This document shows, piece after piece, positions 1 to 5,130 of a DNA stretch of 8,194 bases. The DNA comes from Candidatus Pacearchaeota archaeon (GTDB taxonomy: Archaea; Nanobdellota; Nanobdellia; Pacearchaeales; GW2011-AR1): NCBI GenBank assembly GCA_016234025.1, contig JACQLL010000072.1, positions 1-8,194 on the forward strand. The letters run 5' to 3'. The notes below the pieces were generated by a model that worked only from the letters and a program-made list of their open reading frames with translations, did no database searches and was not told the origin of the DNA. The position numbers were made by a program, and so were the translations under genes. Every line of letters starts with the position of its first letter. Position 1 is the first letter of the stretch.

Positions 1-473
1 ATTATTTCAGGCAGATTATTAGAAGGAACAATTACTAAATCTGTAATGCCGCTACTAAATCCAGTCATTTTTCTTACCACAATTATCTCCCCTGCAACAA
101 CCTTAAAATATTTTGCAGATTTATAGGGAAGATAAAAGAAGTTTGAGACTTTTCCTCCAGTAACGTCGCTTACTGCTTTAGAGTATTCTTGATAAAACCC
201 TAAAAATGTTGAGCCCGCTCGTTTCTTGTAAATTGCTTTATTGGTTATTCTAAACTCCAAGTTTTTTTGAGAAAAAAAAGCAAGTAGAATTAAAACGGAA
301 AATATGACTAAATAAACAACTACCTCTTTTGAAAATTGTTGGCCATTATGAAAATAAAGCCAGAATAAAGCAAGTAAAAACAATATCAGAATTATTAAGA
401 GACTTTTTCTTGATGTAAAATTGTAAAGACTTTTTCGCTTTACTGTCCAAGTCAACAAAGTTTTTTCATCCAT
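1..473 (-). CDS. Membrane protein with two N-terminal helices and possible PH-like domain, partial
   Basis: An open frame starts at an ATG at 473 and runs 157 codons to the window edge without a stop, so the C-terminus is missing. Residues 1-23 are basic and hydrophilic. Residues about 24-41 and 51-67 are strongly hydrophobic and look like two transmembrane helices joined by a short loop. From about residue 72 a beta-rich soluble region begins (F-R-I-T-N-K-A-I-Y-K-K). This resembles the opening strands of bacterial/archaeal PH-like (bPH, YdbT-type) domains that follow membrane hairpins. The domain call is inference from pattern, while the two helices are directly visible. A TATA box centred about 27 nt upstream of the ATG suggests a leaderless mRNA separate from the ribosomal operon. 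No partner gene is visible because the left neighbour lies outside the window. Confidence 0.72.
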   Translation of the reverse strand, partial: MDEKTLLTWTVKRKSLYNFTSRKSLLIILILFLLALFWLYFHNGQQFSKEVVVYLVIFSVLILLAFFSQKNLEFRITNKAIYKKRAGSTFLGFYQEYSKAVSDVTGGKVSNFFYLPYKSAKYFKVVAGEIIVVRKMTGFSSGITDLVIVPSNNLPEI

Positions 474-496
474 TTAAGGTTATATAGCAAAGGGAG

Positions 497-514
497 TTAT
501 AAACTTTATCTTCT
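497..514 (-). promoter_or_regulatory. Archaeal BRE/TATA promoter for the membrane protein gene
   Basis: On the minus strand the sequence reads GATAAAGTTTATAACT. A purine-rich stretch of TFB-recognition type precedes a TTTATA box at 503-498. The box centre lies about 27-28 nt upstream of the ATG at 473, which would put the transcription start at or near the start codon. A second TATATA at 486-481 is too close to the ATG to serve this start. Confidence 0.5.
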
Positions 515-523
515 TTACCTTGC

Positions 524-709
524 CTAACTTTTTCTTTTGTGGATGTTTATAAGACTAATAGTGATCCACACCCATAAATAAATCTGCGCTATCCTAATTA
601 AGATACCCAAAATAGCAAAAGTTGTTGGAATAATGTATCTGATCATGATTGCCCCCGCACCCTCAATCAAACTTCCAAGGATTACCACTTTGGTTTTTAT
701 TTTCAGCAA
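524..709 (-). CDS. Possible small hydrophobic membrane protein, unrecognised
   Basis: This ORF of 61 codons begins with TTG at 709. An internal ATG at 646 would give a 40-residue version. The product is mostly hydrophobic, with likely membrane segments at residues about 7-21 and 26-54 and a basic end (H-K-R-K-S), so it could be a one- or two-helix membrane peptide. No Shine-Dalgarno site is visible. A TTATA sequence at 726-730 is only about 20 nt from the TTG, which is short for an archaeal leaderless start. I recognise no family. It sits between a possible gene remnant and the membrane protein gene on the same strand. It may be spurious, since AT-rich DNA readily gives hydrophobic ORFs. Confidence 0.35.
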   Translation of the reverse strand: MLKIKTKVVILGSLIEGAGAIMIRYIIPTTFAILGILIRIAQIYLWVWITISLINIHKRKS

Positions 710-890
710 TTTAGTTTAACCTTTGTTATAAGAAGTGCGAAGCATTTCTTTCCTGTTTTCTTTTTGTGAGGTTAAACTGAGCGAGAAATCACGAGGCTGA
801 GAATTACTTGCAACCTAAAGGGCAGGGAGCGGGGACAAAAACACAATGTCTGAAAAAGAGGGGAAAGCAAGTAACCCGCAGGGCGAAATC
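710..890. other. Intergenic stretch, relatively GC-rich, no convincing gene
   Basis: I see no credible coding sequence here. Positions about 760-890 are richer in G and C than the flanking DNA, with purine-rich runs on the plus strand. An 8-bp inverted repeat (TTACTTGC at 804-811, GCAAGTAA at 867-874) encloses 55 nt. I checked by eye for tRNA T-arm sequence and for conserved RNase P and SRP RNA motifs and found no match. It could be a remnant of the truncated gene to its right, an untranslated region, or an unrecognised RNA. Confidence 0.4.
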
Positions 891-1052
891 TCAATTTGGG
901 CGGAGCCAAGCAACATTTTCATAGGTGTTAGGTCCAAATGCTGGAAACTGAAATGTTGCTAGTTCTTTTTGGTCTTGCGTAATCTTCCATGTTGCCTCCG
1001 GTGTCCAGACTCTTTTTAACTCTTCTATTCTTGAACTTGTATTTCTTGTCAT
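891..1052 (-). CDS. Short leaderless ORF of 53 codons, possibly the N-terminal remnant of a longer protein
   Basis: The frame from ATG at 1052 to TGA at 893-891 encodes 53 soluble, protein-like residues of mixed composition. They begin M-T-R-N-T-S-S-R-I-E-E-L-K-R-V-W and include an F-G-P-N-T-Y-E-N-V motif near the end. A good TATA box 26 nt upstream and no Shine-Dalgarno site fit leaderless expression. The abrupt end just after the best-looking motif suggests that a longer gene was truncated. I translated the DNA after the stop in the other two frames and found no obvious continuation, so a simple single frameshift is not supported. I cannot name the family. It occupies the place where secY often follows uL15 but does not resemble SecY. 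Confidence 0.5.
   Translation of the reverse strand: MTRNTSSRIEELKRVWTPEATWKITQDQKELATFQFPAFGPNTYENVAWLRPN
909..960. repeat. 10-bp perfect inverted repeat
   Basis: AGCAACATTT at 909-918 is perfectly complementary to AAATGTTGCT at 951-960, with a 32-nt loop. It lies inside the 53-codon ORF near its stop. It could be a chance palindrome of coding sequence or a loose 3' hairpin. Confidence 0.35.
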
Positions 1053-1074
1053 GATTGTTTTAGAAATTCTTGGC

Positions 1075-1082
1075 TATATAAA
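1075..1082 (-). promoter_or_regulatory. TATA box for the leaderless 53-codon ORF
   Basis: The minus strand reads TTTATATA at 1082-1075, a near-consensus archaeal box A. Its centre lies about 26 nt upstream of the ATG at 1052, the usual distance to an archaeal transcription start, so transcription would begin at the start codon. It falls in the 42-nt gap after the uL15 stop, marking a new transcription unit at the end of the ribosomal operon. Confidence 0.6.
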
Positions 1083-1094
1083 GTTTCTGTTTTG

Positions 1095-1493
1095 TTATCT
1101 TTTAGAAATTAATACAATTTCGCCACCAGATTTTTTAACTTTGTCTATTGCTGATTTTGAAGCGGCTGAAGCAGTGAGCTTTATTTTTTCTTTTAGCTCG
1201 CCTTCGGAAAGAATTTTGTATCCTTGGAGTTCTAATTCTTTTTTCTCTCTGAATCTTTCTGAAATTTCCCTTAGATTGATTGATTTCAATTTTGTTCTTT
1301 GTTTTTTTCTCAACGTCTTGTCTTTTCCGAATGGATAGAGAATTAAATTTTTTTTCTGGTCTCCTCTTTTTCCTGTTCCTGCTTTTCCAACTCCGCCTCT
1401 GTGCCCGGAGCCGCGAGCTTTTTTCTTTGCTCCTCTGCCGTGAGTGTGTGTTCCTCTATACCTAGAAAATTTTTTTCTTTTTTTAGTCTTCAT
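1095..1493 (-). CDS. rpl15: Large-subunit ribosomal protein uL15
   Basis: uL15 is a 50S protein bound to 23S rRNA that helps late assembly of the large subunit. The 132-residue product starts with a basic, glycine-rich segment (R-G-T-H-T-H-G-R-G, then G-S-G-H-R-G-G-V-G-K-A-G). This is the flexible rRNA-binding N-terminal arm of archaeal/eukaryotic uL15. The C-terminal part contains the usual compact fold ending in G-G-E-I-V-L-I. The length is on the short side for archaea. The start codon lies inside the last codons of the upstream rubredoxin-like gene (11-nt overlap), so translation is probably coupled. It is the last gene of the ribosomal run, and secY does not follow. Confidence 0.93.
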   Translation of the reverse strand: MKTKKRKKFSRYRGTHTHGRGAKKKARGSGHRGGVGKAGTGKRGDQKKNLILYPFGKDKTLRKKQRTKLKSINLREISERFREKKELELQGYKILSEGELKEKIKLTASAASKSAIDKVKKSGGEIVLISKR

Positions 1494-1671
1494 CGTCCTC
1501 GTCCTCAGAAGTCATTGATAAAATGTGCTCTGCCTCTTTTTCTTCTATCATATCCTCGGGAACAGGGCTGAACTCTGCAACTCTGAAACATTTCGGACAA
1601 TCCTCCGGCATTGTATCTCCATGTTGGATGTAGCCGCATGCGCACTCCCAGACGATATTTTTACTTTTCAT
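1483..1671 (-). CDS. Rubredoxin-like small metal-binding protein with acidic tail
   Basis: The 62-residue protein has C10-A-C12-G-Y-I then P-E-D-C25-P-K-C28, the two-knuckle pattern of rubredoxin and rubrerythrin-type iron/zinc ribbons. The first knuckle is CxC rather than the usual CxxC, so the metal geometry may differ or be zinc-selective. From about residue 37 the tail is very acidic and ends S-E-D-E-D-D-E-D. It starts 5 nt after the uL30 stop, with an AGGAGG about 14 nt upstream of its ATG, and overlaps uL15 by 11 nt. It is therefore a true cistron of the operon. The role is unknown. Redox activity, metal storage or binding to basic ribosomal proteins through the acidic tail are all possible. 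Confidence 0.82.
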   Translation of the reverse strand: MKSKNIVWECACGYIQHGDTMPEDCPKCFRVAEFSPVPEDMIEEKEAEHILSMTSEDEDDED

Positions 1672-1676
1672 CTTTG

Positions 1677-2084
1677 CTATAACATCCTCCTGATCAAATC
1701 GTTGATTTTTCCTTTGTTGTCTCCTAAGACGCCTTTGCCGACGCCAAAGTGTTTCTTCGATTCTATTCCGCCTCGCGGAGGATGAAGACGGAAAAAAGGT
1801 TTTACTCCTAATTCGGAAAGTGATTTTTTTTCCAGTTGTCTGACGATCTCTTCCGGATTTTTCTGTTTTGGAAACGCTCTTTTTTTTATGAGTTCTGTCA
1901 GTATCTCTCTGTTAATGTCTCCGAATGCGACGTAGTCCCTTAATTTTTTTAGTATTGCCAAGTTCTCTTTTGTCGGTTTTAACAAAACGGCCGAGTATTT
2001 TCTTCTTATACGAATTCGCGTTAGAGCGTTTTCTATTTTCTCCGGGACGTCCACTTTGCCTGAAATTCTGACTGCTGCTATCAT
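1677..2084 (-). CDS. rpl30: Large-subunit ribosomal protein uL30
   Basis: uL30 is a 50S protein. The 135-residue product opens with I-A-A-V-R-I-S-G-K-V-D-V-P, the first strand of the uL30 fold. Its C-terminal half carries F-R-L-H-P-P-R-G-G and then K-K-H-F-G-V-G-K-G-V-L-G-D-N. This is the archaeal/eukaryotic uL30 extension, which the roughly 60-residue bacterial form lacks. The start overlaps the uS5 stop as ATGA, and a GAGGTGA Shine-Dalgarno lies 6 nt upstream inside uS5. Another ORF in a different frame here is a shadow. Confidence 0.93.
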   Translation of the reverse strand: MIAAVRISGKVDVPEKIENALTRIRIRRKYSAVLLKPTKENLAILKKLRDYVAFGDINREILTELIKKRAFPKQKNPEEIVRQLEKKSLSELGVKPFFRLHPPRGGIESKKHFGVGKGVLGDNKGKINDLIRRML

Positions 2085-2857
2085 TTTTCATCACCTCTTG
2101 TTTTTTCCAAAGCGTTGACGCATGCCCGCGCGAGATTGAATGTTGTTTTTGTTTTTCCGCGTGTCATCGAATAAACATCTTTTATTCCTGCCAACTTTAG
2201 AATTTTTTTGCATTCGTCGTTAACGACGAGGCCTGTTCCTCTCGGCGCCGGCAAGAGCGTTATCCTGACGCTTCCGCACTTGCCTTCGACTTTGAAAGGA
2301 ACTGTGTGGGGCTCTGTTTTATCTTTTTCTGCTTCCGGGGATTCAAAGCCCCTCTTTATTCTGATTAAATTTAATTTTGCATCCCTTAGAGCTTTTTCTC
2401 TCGATGGAAGTGTTTCTCTCGCTTTCCCCATGCCAACTCCGATGTGACCGTTTTCGTCTCCGACAACAGCCATCGCAGAGAATGAGAGTACGTTTCCTTC
2501 CTTAGTTTTCTTTTGCGTCTGACGCCATGCTCTTCTTTTTCCTCCGCCAAACTTTCCTTTTGCCTGCCCAATTAAAATCAAATCAGAACTTAACTTTAAG
2601 AGCGTGTCGAGTATTTCCGGCTCAATTATTTTTTTCCCTTCCTTAAGTATTTTGTCTATATCTTTTTCTTTTCCCTGCTTGACAAGTTTGCCGAGCTTTG
2701 TTTTCGGAACCCAGGAATTTAGTTTGTGCTCTTCTTCTGTTTCCTGAATTGTTTCTCTTTCTTTTGAAACGTTTTCAGTTTCAACTGCGTTCTCTATTTC
2801 TTCAGGCGTTATTTCTATTATCTCTTTTGGTTCATTTCTTGTTTCTTTTTCTGCCAT
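2081..2857 (-). CDS. rps5: Small-subunit ribosomal protein uS5 with acidic N-terminal extension
   Basis: uS5 is a 30S protein near the decoding centre and mRNA entry, involved in translational fidelity. The 258-residue product has a W-V-P-K-T-K-L-G segment at about 49-56. The RNA-binding domain core is G-K-F-G-G-G-K-R-R and V-V-G-D-E-N-G-H-I-G-V-G-M-G-K-A. The C-terminal domain is marked by P-A-P-R-G-T-G-L-V-V. The first 45 residues form an extension with 16 glutamates and few hydrophobic residues, which is unusual for an rRNA-binding protein. The start has duplicated Shine-Dalgarno sites (AGGAGG and AGGAGA) inside the end of the preceding family gene, whose stop lies 2 nt before the ATG. It overlaps uL30 by 4 nt. 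Confidence 0.95.
   Translation of the reverse strand: MAEKETRNEPKEIIEITPEEIENAVETENVSKERETIQETEEEHKLNSWVPKTKLGKLVKQGKEKDIDKILKEGKKIIEPEILDTLLKLSSDLILIGQAKGKFGGGKRRAWRQTQKKTKEGNVLSFSAMAVVGDENGHIGVGMGKARETLPSREKALRDAKLNLIRIKRGFESPEAEKDKTEPHTVPFKVEGKCGSVRITLLPAPRGTGLVVNDECKKILKLAGIKDVYSMTRGKTKTTFNLARACVNALEKTRGDEK
2091..2097 (-). promoter_or_regulatory. Ribosome binding site of uL30 inside uS5
   Basis: The minus strand reads GAGGTGA, 6 nt before the uL30 ATG at 2084. It fixes the uL30 start and supports coupling with uS5. Confidence 0.7.
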
Positions 2858-2859
2858 TT

Positions 2860-3336
2860 TTATCTCCTGTGCCTCCTTAAATTTGCATCTCTTGCTTGAT
2901 ATTCTTTAGGTAATTCCTCCCCTTTATTATATATCAAAAGAGCTAAAGCATTATTATCCTCTTCAAAGTTTATCACCCTTCTTCCGCGTTCTTCATCCAT
3001 TGTGAAGAGAAAAATACCGATAGCTCTCTTGCCAAGACGAACAGCGACGAGAGCTCTTTTTTTATGATTATTTTTCTTGCTTGGAAAAATATCTACACCA
3101 TCAAAAAGTCCTTTTTGCTTTCTGCGGACTAAAGTCCGCAGTTTGTGAGGACTTTTGGATGCTCGAAGTGTTCCTCGCACTAAAGTGCGAGATTTGTCAA
3201 ACACTTCGACATCAAAAAGTCCTTCAACAATTTCTCCATTTTGCCTGTAACTTACTGGACTATCTGGAACAAGATTTTCCAATCCTACAACTCCTTCAAA
3301 TATTTCTTCTGCTTTTTGTCTTGTTGTTTCTAACAT
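2860..3336 (-). CDS. Unrecognised family member C (158 aa), upstream of uS5, with palindromic insertion
   Basis: I do not recognise this protein. It aligns by eye with the 115-residue protein encoded between uL5 and uS14. Shared features are I-F-E-G at residues 12-15 followed by N-L at 21-22, R-A at 94-95, R-L-G-K at 100-103, I-G at 106-107, V-I-N-F at 121-124 and a hydrophobic strand at 130-136. The tail D-A-N-L-R-R is at 150-155. The region about 39-79 has no counterpart there and contains G-L-F-D twice and R-T-L-V-R twice (50-54, 67-71), encoded by palindromic DNA. It begins one nt after the uL18 stop with a strong AAGGAGA site 9 nt upstream, so it is translated as a normal operon gene. 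Its last codons hold the uS5 ribosome binding site. Alternating strands and charged loops suggest a small beta-rich soluble domain. Confidence 0.85.
   Translation of the reverse strand: MLETTRQKAEEIFEGVVGLENLVPDSPVSYRQNGEIVEGLFDVEVFDKSRTLVRGTLRASKSPHKLRTLVRRKQKGLFDGVDIFPSKKNNHKKRALVAVRLGKRAIGIFLFTMDEERGRRVINFEEDNNALALLIYNKGEELPKEYQARDANLRRHRR
2863..2877 (-). promoter_or_regulatory. Double ribosome binding site of uS5 inside family gene C
   Basis: AGGAGG at 2877-2872 and AGGAGA at 2868-2863 lie 14 and 5 nt before the uS5 ATG. The first is made by the two arginine codons of the L-R-R tail motif and the second by the final R-R of the same gene. Confidence 0.75.
3122..3141. repeat. Inner hairpin 1, ACTAAAGT core
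   Basis: CTGCGGACT pairs with AGTCCGCAG across a 2-nt loop, or as 8 bp with a TAAA tetraloop. On the coding strand it reads CTGCGGACTTTAGTCCGCAG. It is G+C-rich against AT-rich surroundings. Confidence 0.85.
3174..3191. repeat. Inner hairpin 2, ACTAAAGT core
   Basis: CTCGCACT pairs with AGTGCGAG across a 2-nt loop. The stem sequence differs from hairpin 1 but compensates fully, while the central ACTAAAGT is identical. Selection or copying therefore seems to have kept the palindrome rather than its exact sequence. Confidence 0.85.
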
Positions 3337-3337
3337 C

Positions 3338-3814
3338 TTATAATTTCTCCTTGACTTTCTTCATTATGTCATATAAAATTTTATTTGAGCTCATTCTTTC
3401 GTCTGTTGGAAGGGCATCTTTTTTGTGAGCAACATTGAGACCTGCGTCAATGGCTCCCTTCAAAACGGCGTAGATTCTTGAGCCATGAATATTCTCGTGA
3501 AGACCTATGTCGAGTATCGCTGAATTTATTTTCCCCTGAACTTTTTTTCCTAGGAGGAAACCTGCAAGATAAGATGCCTGAATGCTCTTCAAACTTCCCT
3601 CCTTTTCTTTAGGCCATCCTTTTTTTAATAGTTCTTTTGAATTTACTGAAACAATTACTTTGTCCTGTGCAATGCTGGACTCTACTACCTGTGCTATTAT
3701 CTGGTGCGCTGTTTTTCTGACTACTAACCTTGGCTTTTCTGACTTCAGTAAAGCAAACCTTGCTTTATAGTCGGTTTTCATTTCCTTTCTTCTTCTTTTC
3801 TGTGTTTTTGTCAT
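3338..3814 (-). CDS. rpl18: Large-subunit ribosomal protein uL18
   Basis: uL18 binds 5S rRNA together with uL5 and docks it in the central protuberance. The 158-residue product has the archaeal opening R-R-R-K-E-M-K-T-D-Y-K-A-R. It continues with K-P-R-L-V-V-R-K-T and I-I-A-Q-V-V, then A-G-F-L-L-G-K-K and I-L-D-I-G-L. These are standard uL18 motifs. It is shorter than many archaeal versions, which usually carry a longer C-terminal part. The start is at 3814 because the R-R-R-x-E segment belongs to the family, although M12 is another ATG. No strong Shine-Dalgarno is seen. The 30-nt gap after eL19 is the largest inside the operon. Family gene C follows after one nt. Confidence 0.93.
   Translation of the reverse strand: MTKTQKRRRKEMKTDYKARFALLKSEKPRLVVRKTAHQIIAQVVESSIAQDKVIVSVNSKELLKKGWPKEKEGSLKSIQASYLAGFLLGKKVQGKINSAILDIGLHENIHGSRIYAVLKGAIDAGLNVAHKKDALPTDERMSSNKILYDIMKKVKEKL
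3346..3352 (-). promoter_or_regulatory. Ribosome binding site of family gene C
   Basis: AAGGAGA on the minus strand, inside the end of uL18, lies 9 nt before the ATG at 3336. It is strong evidence that the unrecognised gene is translated. Confidence 0.7.
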
Positions 3815-3844
3815 TTTATCTTGGTCTTTTTATTGTTTAAAAAT

Positions 3845-4246
3845 TTATTGATTGCTTATCCTCTCTTTCATGCGAGCTAAACTTCTAAAATTACCGGCTC
3901 TTATTTCTTTCCTTAACTCTCTGAATTTTTCTTTCGTTATAATTTCTCTGTCTTTTAGATTTTTTAAATATGCTCTTAATTTCCTCGTTAACTTAACGTA
4001 ATCCTGTTTCTTTGTTGTTGGTTTTTTTCTGGAGCTACCTCCTCTTCTTCTGGTCTTTCTTTTCTTTACTTTTCTTTTTCCCTTGTTCTCCTTTAATATT
4101 ATTGCTCCTGAATTTTTTAAGTCCCTTATGTCCTGTTTTGTAATCGCTTCTTTAATTTCAGACAATCTTCCTGCGTTGAATATAATTTTTTCTTTTCCGA
4201 TATTTAGTGTCCTTGCAACAAGTTTTCTTTTATTTTCCAGTTTCAT
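3845..4246 (-). CDS. rpl19e: Large-subunit ribosomal protein eL19
   Basis: eL19 is a 50S protein found in archaea and eukaryotes but not bacteria. The 133-residue product starts M-K-L-E-N-K-R-K-L-V-A-R-T-L and has the region A-I-T-K-Q-D-I-R-D-L. A very basic segment follows with K-R-K-T-R-R-R-G-G-S-S-R-K-K, and then a helix with L-R-A-Y-L-K and F-R-E-L-R-K-E-I-R-A-G-N-F. All are eL19 signatures. It is somewhat shorter than the usual 145-150 residues because the C-terminal helix is short. It overlaps eL32 by 17 nt. Confidence 0.94.
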   Translation of the reverse strand: MKLENKRKLVARTLNIGKEKIIFNAGRLSEIKEAITKQDIRDLKNSGAIILKENKGKRKVKKRKTRRRGGSSRKKPTTKKQDYVKLTRKLRAYLKNLKDREIITKEKFRELRKEIRAGNFRSLARMKERISNQ

Positions 4247-4592
4247 TTTTATTTGTTCCCACGTTTAAAATTTCTATTTTCTTCTTTTCCGCTTCTGAAA
4301 TTATTTCCAACTTTTTCTTGGCTCCTATTTTTGCGAGTATTGCTATCTCTTTCTTTCCTATCTTTTCCAGGTCGAGCTTGTTGTGAATCAAAACAGGAGT
4401 CATTCCTTTAATTTTTCCCGAAATTTTTCTTGGAGATTTGTATCCAACACTTGGAGGGCTTGGGTAAGATTTTCTTTTGAGACGCATCTTGCTGTCCCGC
4501 CCTTTAGGTTTTATCCATTTCAAAAGTTTCTTTCTCTTTTTTCCAAGTTTTGAATGTCTCGACGTGTCCTGTCTTAAAAATCTACGCTTCAT
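4230..4592 (-). CDS. rpl32e: Large-subunit ribosomal protein eL32
   Basis: eL32 is an archaeal/eukaryotic 50S protein. The 120-residue product has the typical run F-L-R-Q-D-T-S-R, W-I-K-P-K-G-R-D-S-K-M-R and S-Y-P-S-P-P-S-V-G-Y-K-S-P, followed by a Rossmann-like part with A-I-L-A-K-I-G-A-K-K. An AGGAGA site lies just upstream of the ATG inside uL6, which it overlaps by 11 nt. It is slightly short for the family. Confidence 0.94.
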   Translation of the reverse strand: MKRRFLRQDTSRHSKLGKKRKKLLKWIKPKGRDSKMRLKRKSYPSPPSVGYKSPRKISGKIKGMTPVLIHNKLDLEKIGKKEIAILAKIGAKKKLEIISEAEKKKIEILNVGTNKNETGK

Positions 4593-5130
4593 TTTCTCTC
4601 CTGGGTTTTTCTACGATGAATATTCCATCCTGATAAATTCTTCTGTCTCTTTTTTTTATTTTTGTTGCTTTCTCTAAATTTGCAGCTGTTTGTCCTGCGG
4701 CTTCTTTATATAAAGAAGATAACGTTATGTTCTGTCCTTTTATTTCTACCTCGACATTTGGAAGAATTTCTGCTGTTCTAATTTTCTTTTCTCCCAAGAA
4801 ATTGGATATGAGAAATTTTTCTTTCTCAATTTTTATTGATATTGGGAAGTGGATATGGCATATTTCTAACTTATAAGTGAATTTTTTTTCTAAGCCGTGA
4901 AATAAGTTCTTTATGTGCGCTTTTGTCGTCGATATCATATTATGGTGTTTCTTGTTTCCTTTTCTGCATTCTATCGATATTTTTTCGCCGTCTACTTTTA
5001 CGTCTATTCCAGGAATGGATAACTTTCTTGTCAATTCGATGTCTCTCTTTTTGCATTTCAGTATTCCTTCTGAATATTCGCATGTTGTTCCTTGCGGGAT
5101 TTTCATTTCTGTTTTCATTTGAGATTTCAT
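4582..5130 (-). CDS. rpl6: Large-subunit ribosomal protein uL6
   Basis: uL6 is a 50S protein near the GTPase-associated region where elongation factors bind. The 182 residues match the archaeal length. There are two repeated beta-rich domains, and the C-terminal one has V-E-I-K-G-Q-N-I-T, K-E-A-A-G-Q-T-A-A-N-L-E-K-A-T-K-I-K and D-R-R-I-Y-Q-D-G-I-F-I-V, which are diagnostic. The start overlaps the uS8 stop as TGATG. In-frame ATGs at codons 5 and 9 are alternative starts, since no close Shine-Dalgarno site precedes the first. Confidence 0.95.
   Translation of the reverse strand: MKSQMKTEMKIPQGTTCEYSEGILKCKKRDIELTRKLSIPGIDVKVDGEKISIECRKGNKKHHNMISTTKAHIKNLFHGLEKKFTYKLEICHIHFPISIKIEKEKFLISNFLGEKKIRTAEILPNVEVEIKGQNITLSSLYKEAAGQTAANLEKATKIKKRDRRIYQDGIFIVEKPRRENEA

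Larger units (their letters stand above)
3099..3224. repeat. Nested palindromic element inserted in frame into family gene C
   Basis: A 15-nt direct repeat (CATCAAAAAGTCCTT) occurs at 3099-3113 and 3210-3224, exactly 111 nt or 37 codons apart. Between the copies lie two hairpin modules. In module 1 the arms 3099-3112 and 3148-3161 pair over 14 nt with one mismatch and enclose a perfect 9-bp hairpin at 3122-3141. In module 2 the arms 3163-3172 and 3200-3209 pair over 10 nt and enclose a perfect 8-bp hairpin at 3174-3191. Both inner hairpins share the core ACTAAAGT, and each is followed by a TTTGT sequence. In the coding frame both inner hairpins read R-T-L-V-R. The 111 nt correspond to residues absent from the shorter paralog. 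The design resembles repetitive palindromic elements that insert into genes without breaking the frame. Confidence 0.85.

Noticed and set aside
740..960. tRNA, RNase P RNA or SRP RNA in the GC-rich spacer
   Set aside because: GGTCCAAATGC faintly resembles a T-arm and GGGGAAAGCA an RNase P motif, but no acceptor stem or other conserved elements could be matched on either strand.
1051..1465. Plus-strand ORFs opposite uL15
   Set aside because: They are antisense shadows of a clear ribosomal gene, with phenylalanine/serine/leucine-rich products typical of reversed lysine-rich coding DNA. The same applies to all plus-strand ORFs in the window.
1912..2094. Minus-strand ORF in another frame of uL30
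   Set aside because: It overlaps the confidently identified uL30 frame and has a low-complexity basic composition without family features.
2386..2571. Minus-strand ORF in another frame of uS5
   Set aside because: It lies wholly inside the uS5 core domain, whose own frame has unmistakable motifs.
3099..3224. CRISPR-like repeat array
   Set aside because: There are only two direct copies of 15 nt, and the segment between them is palindromic and coding. No regular spacers are present.
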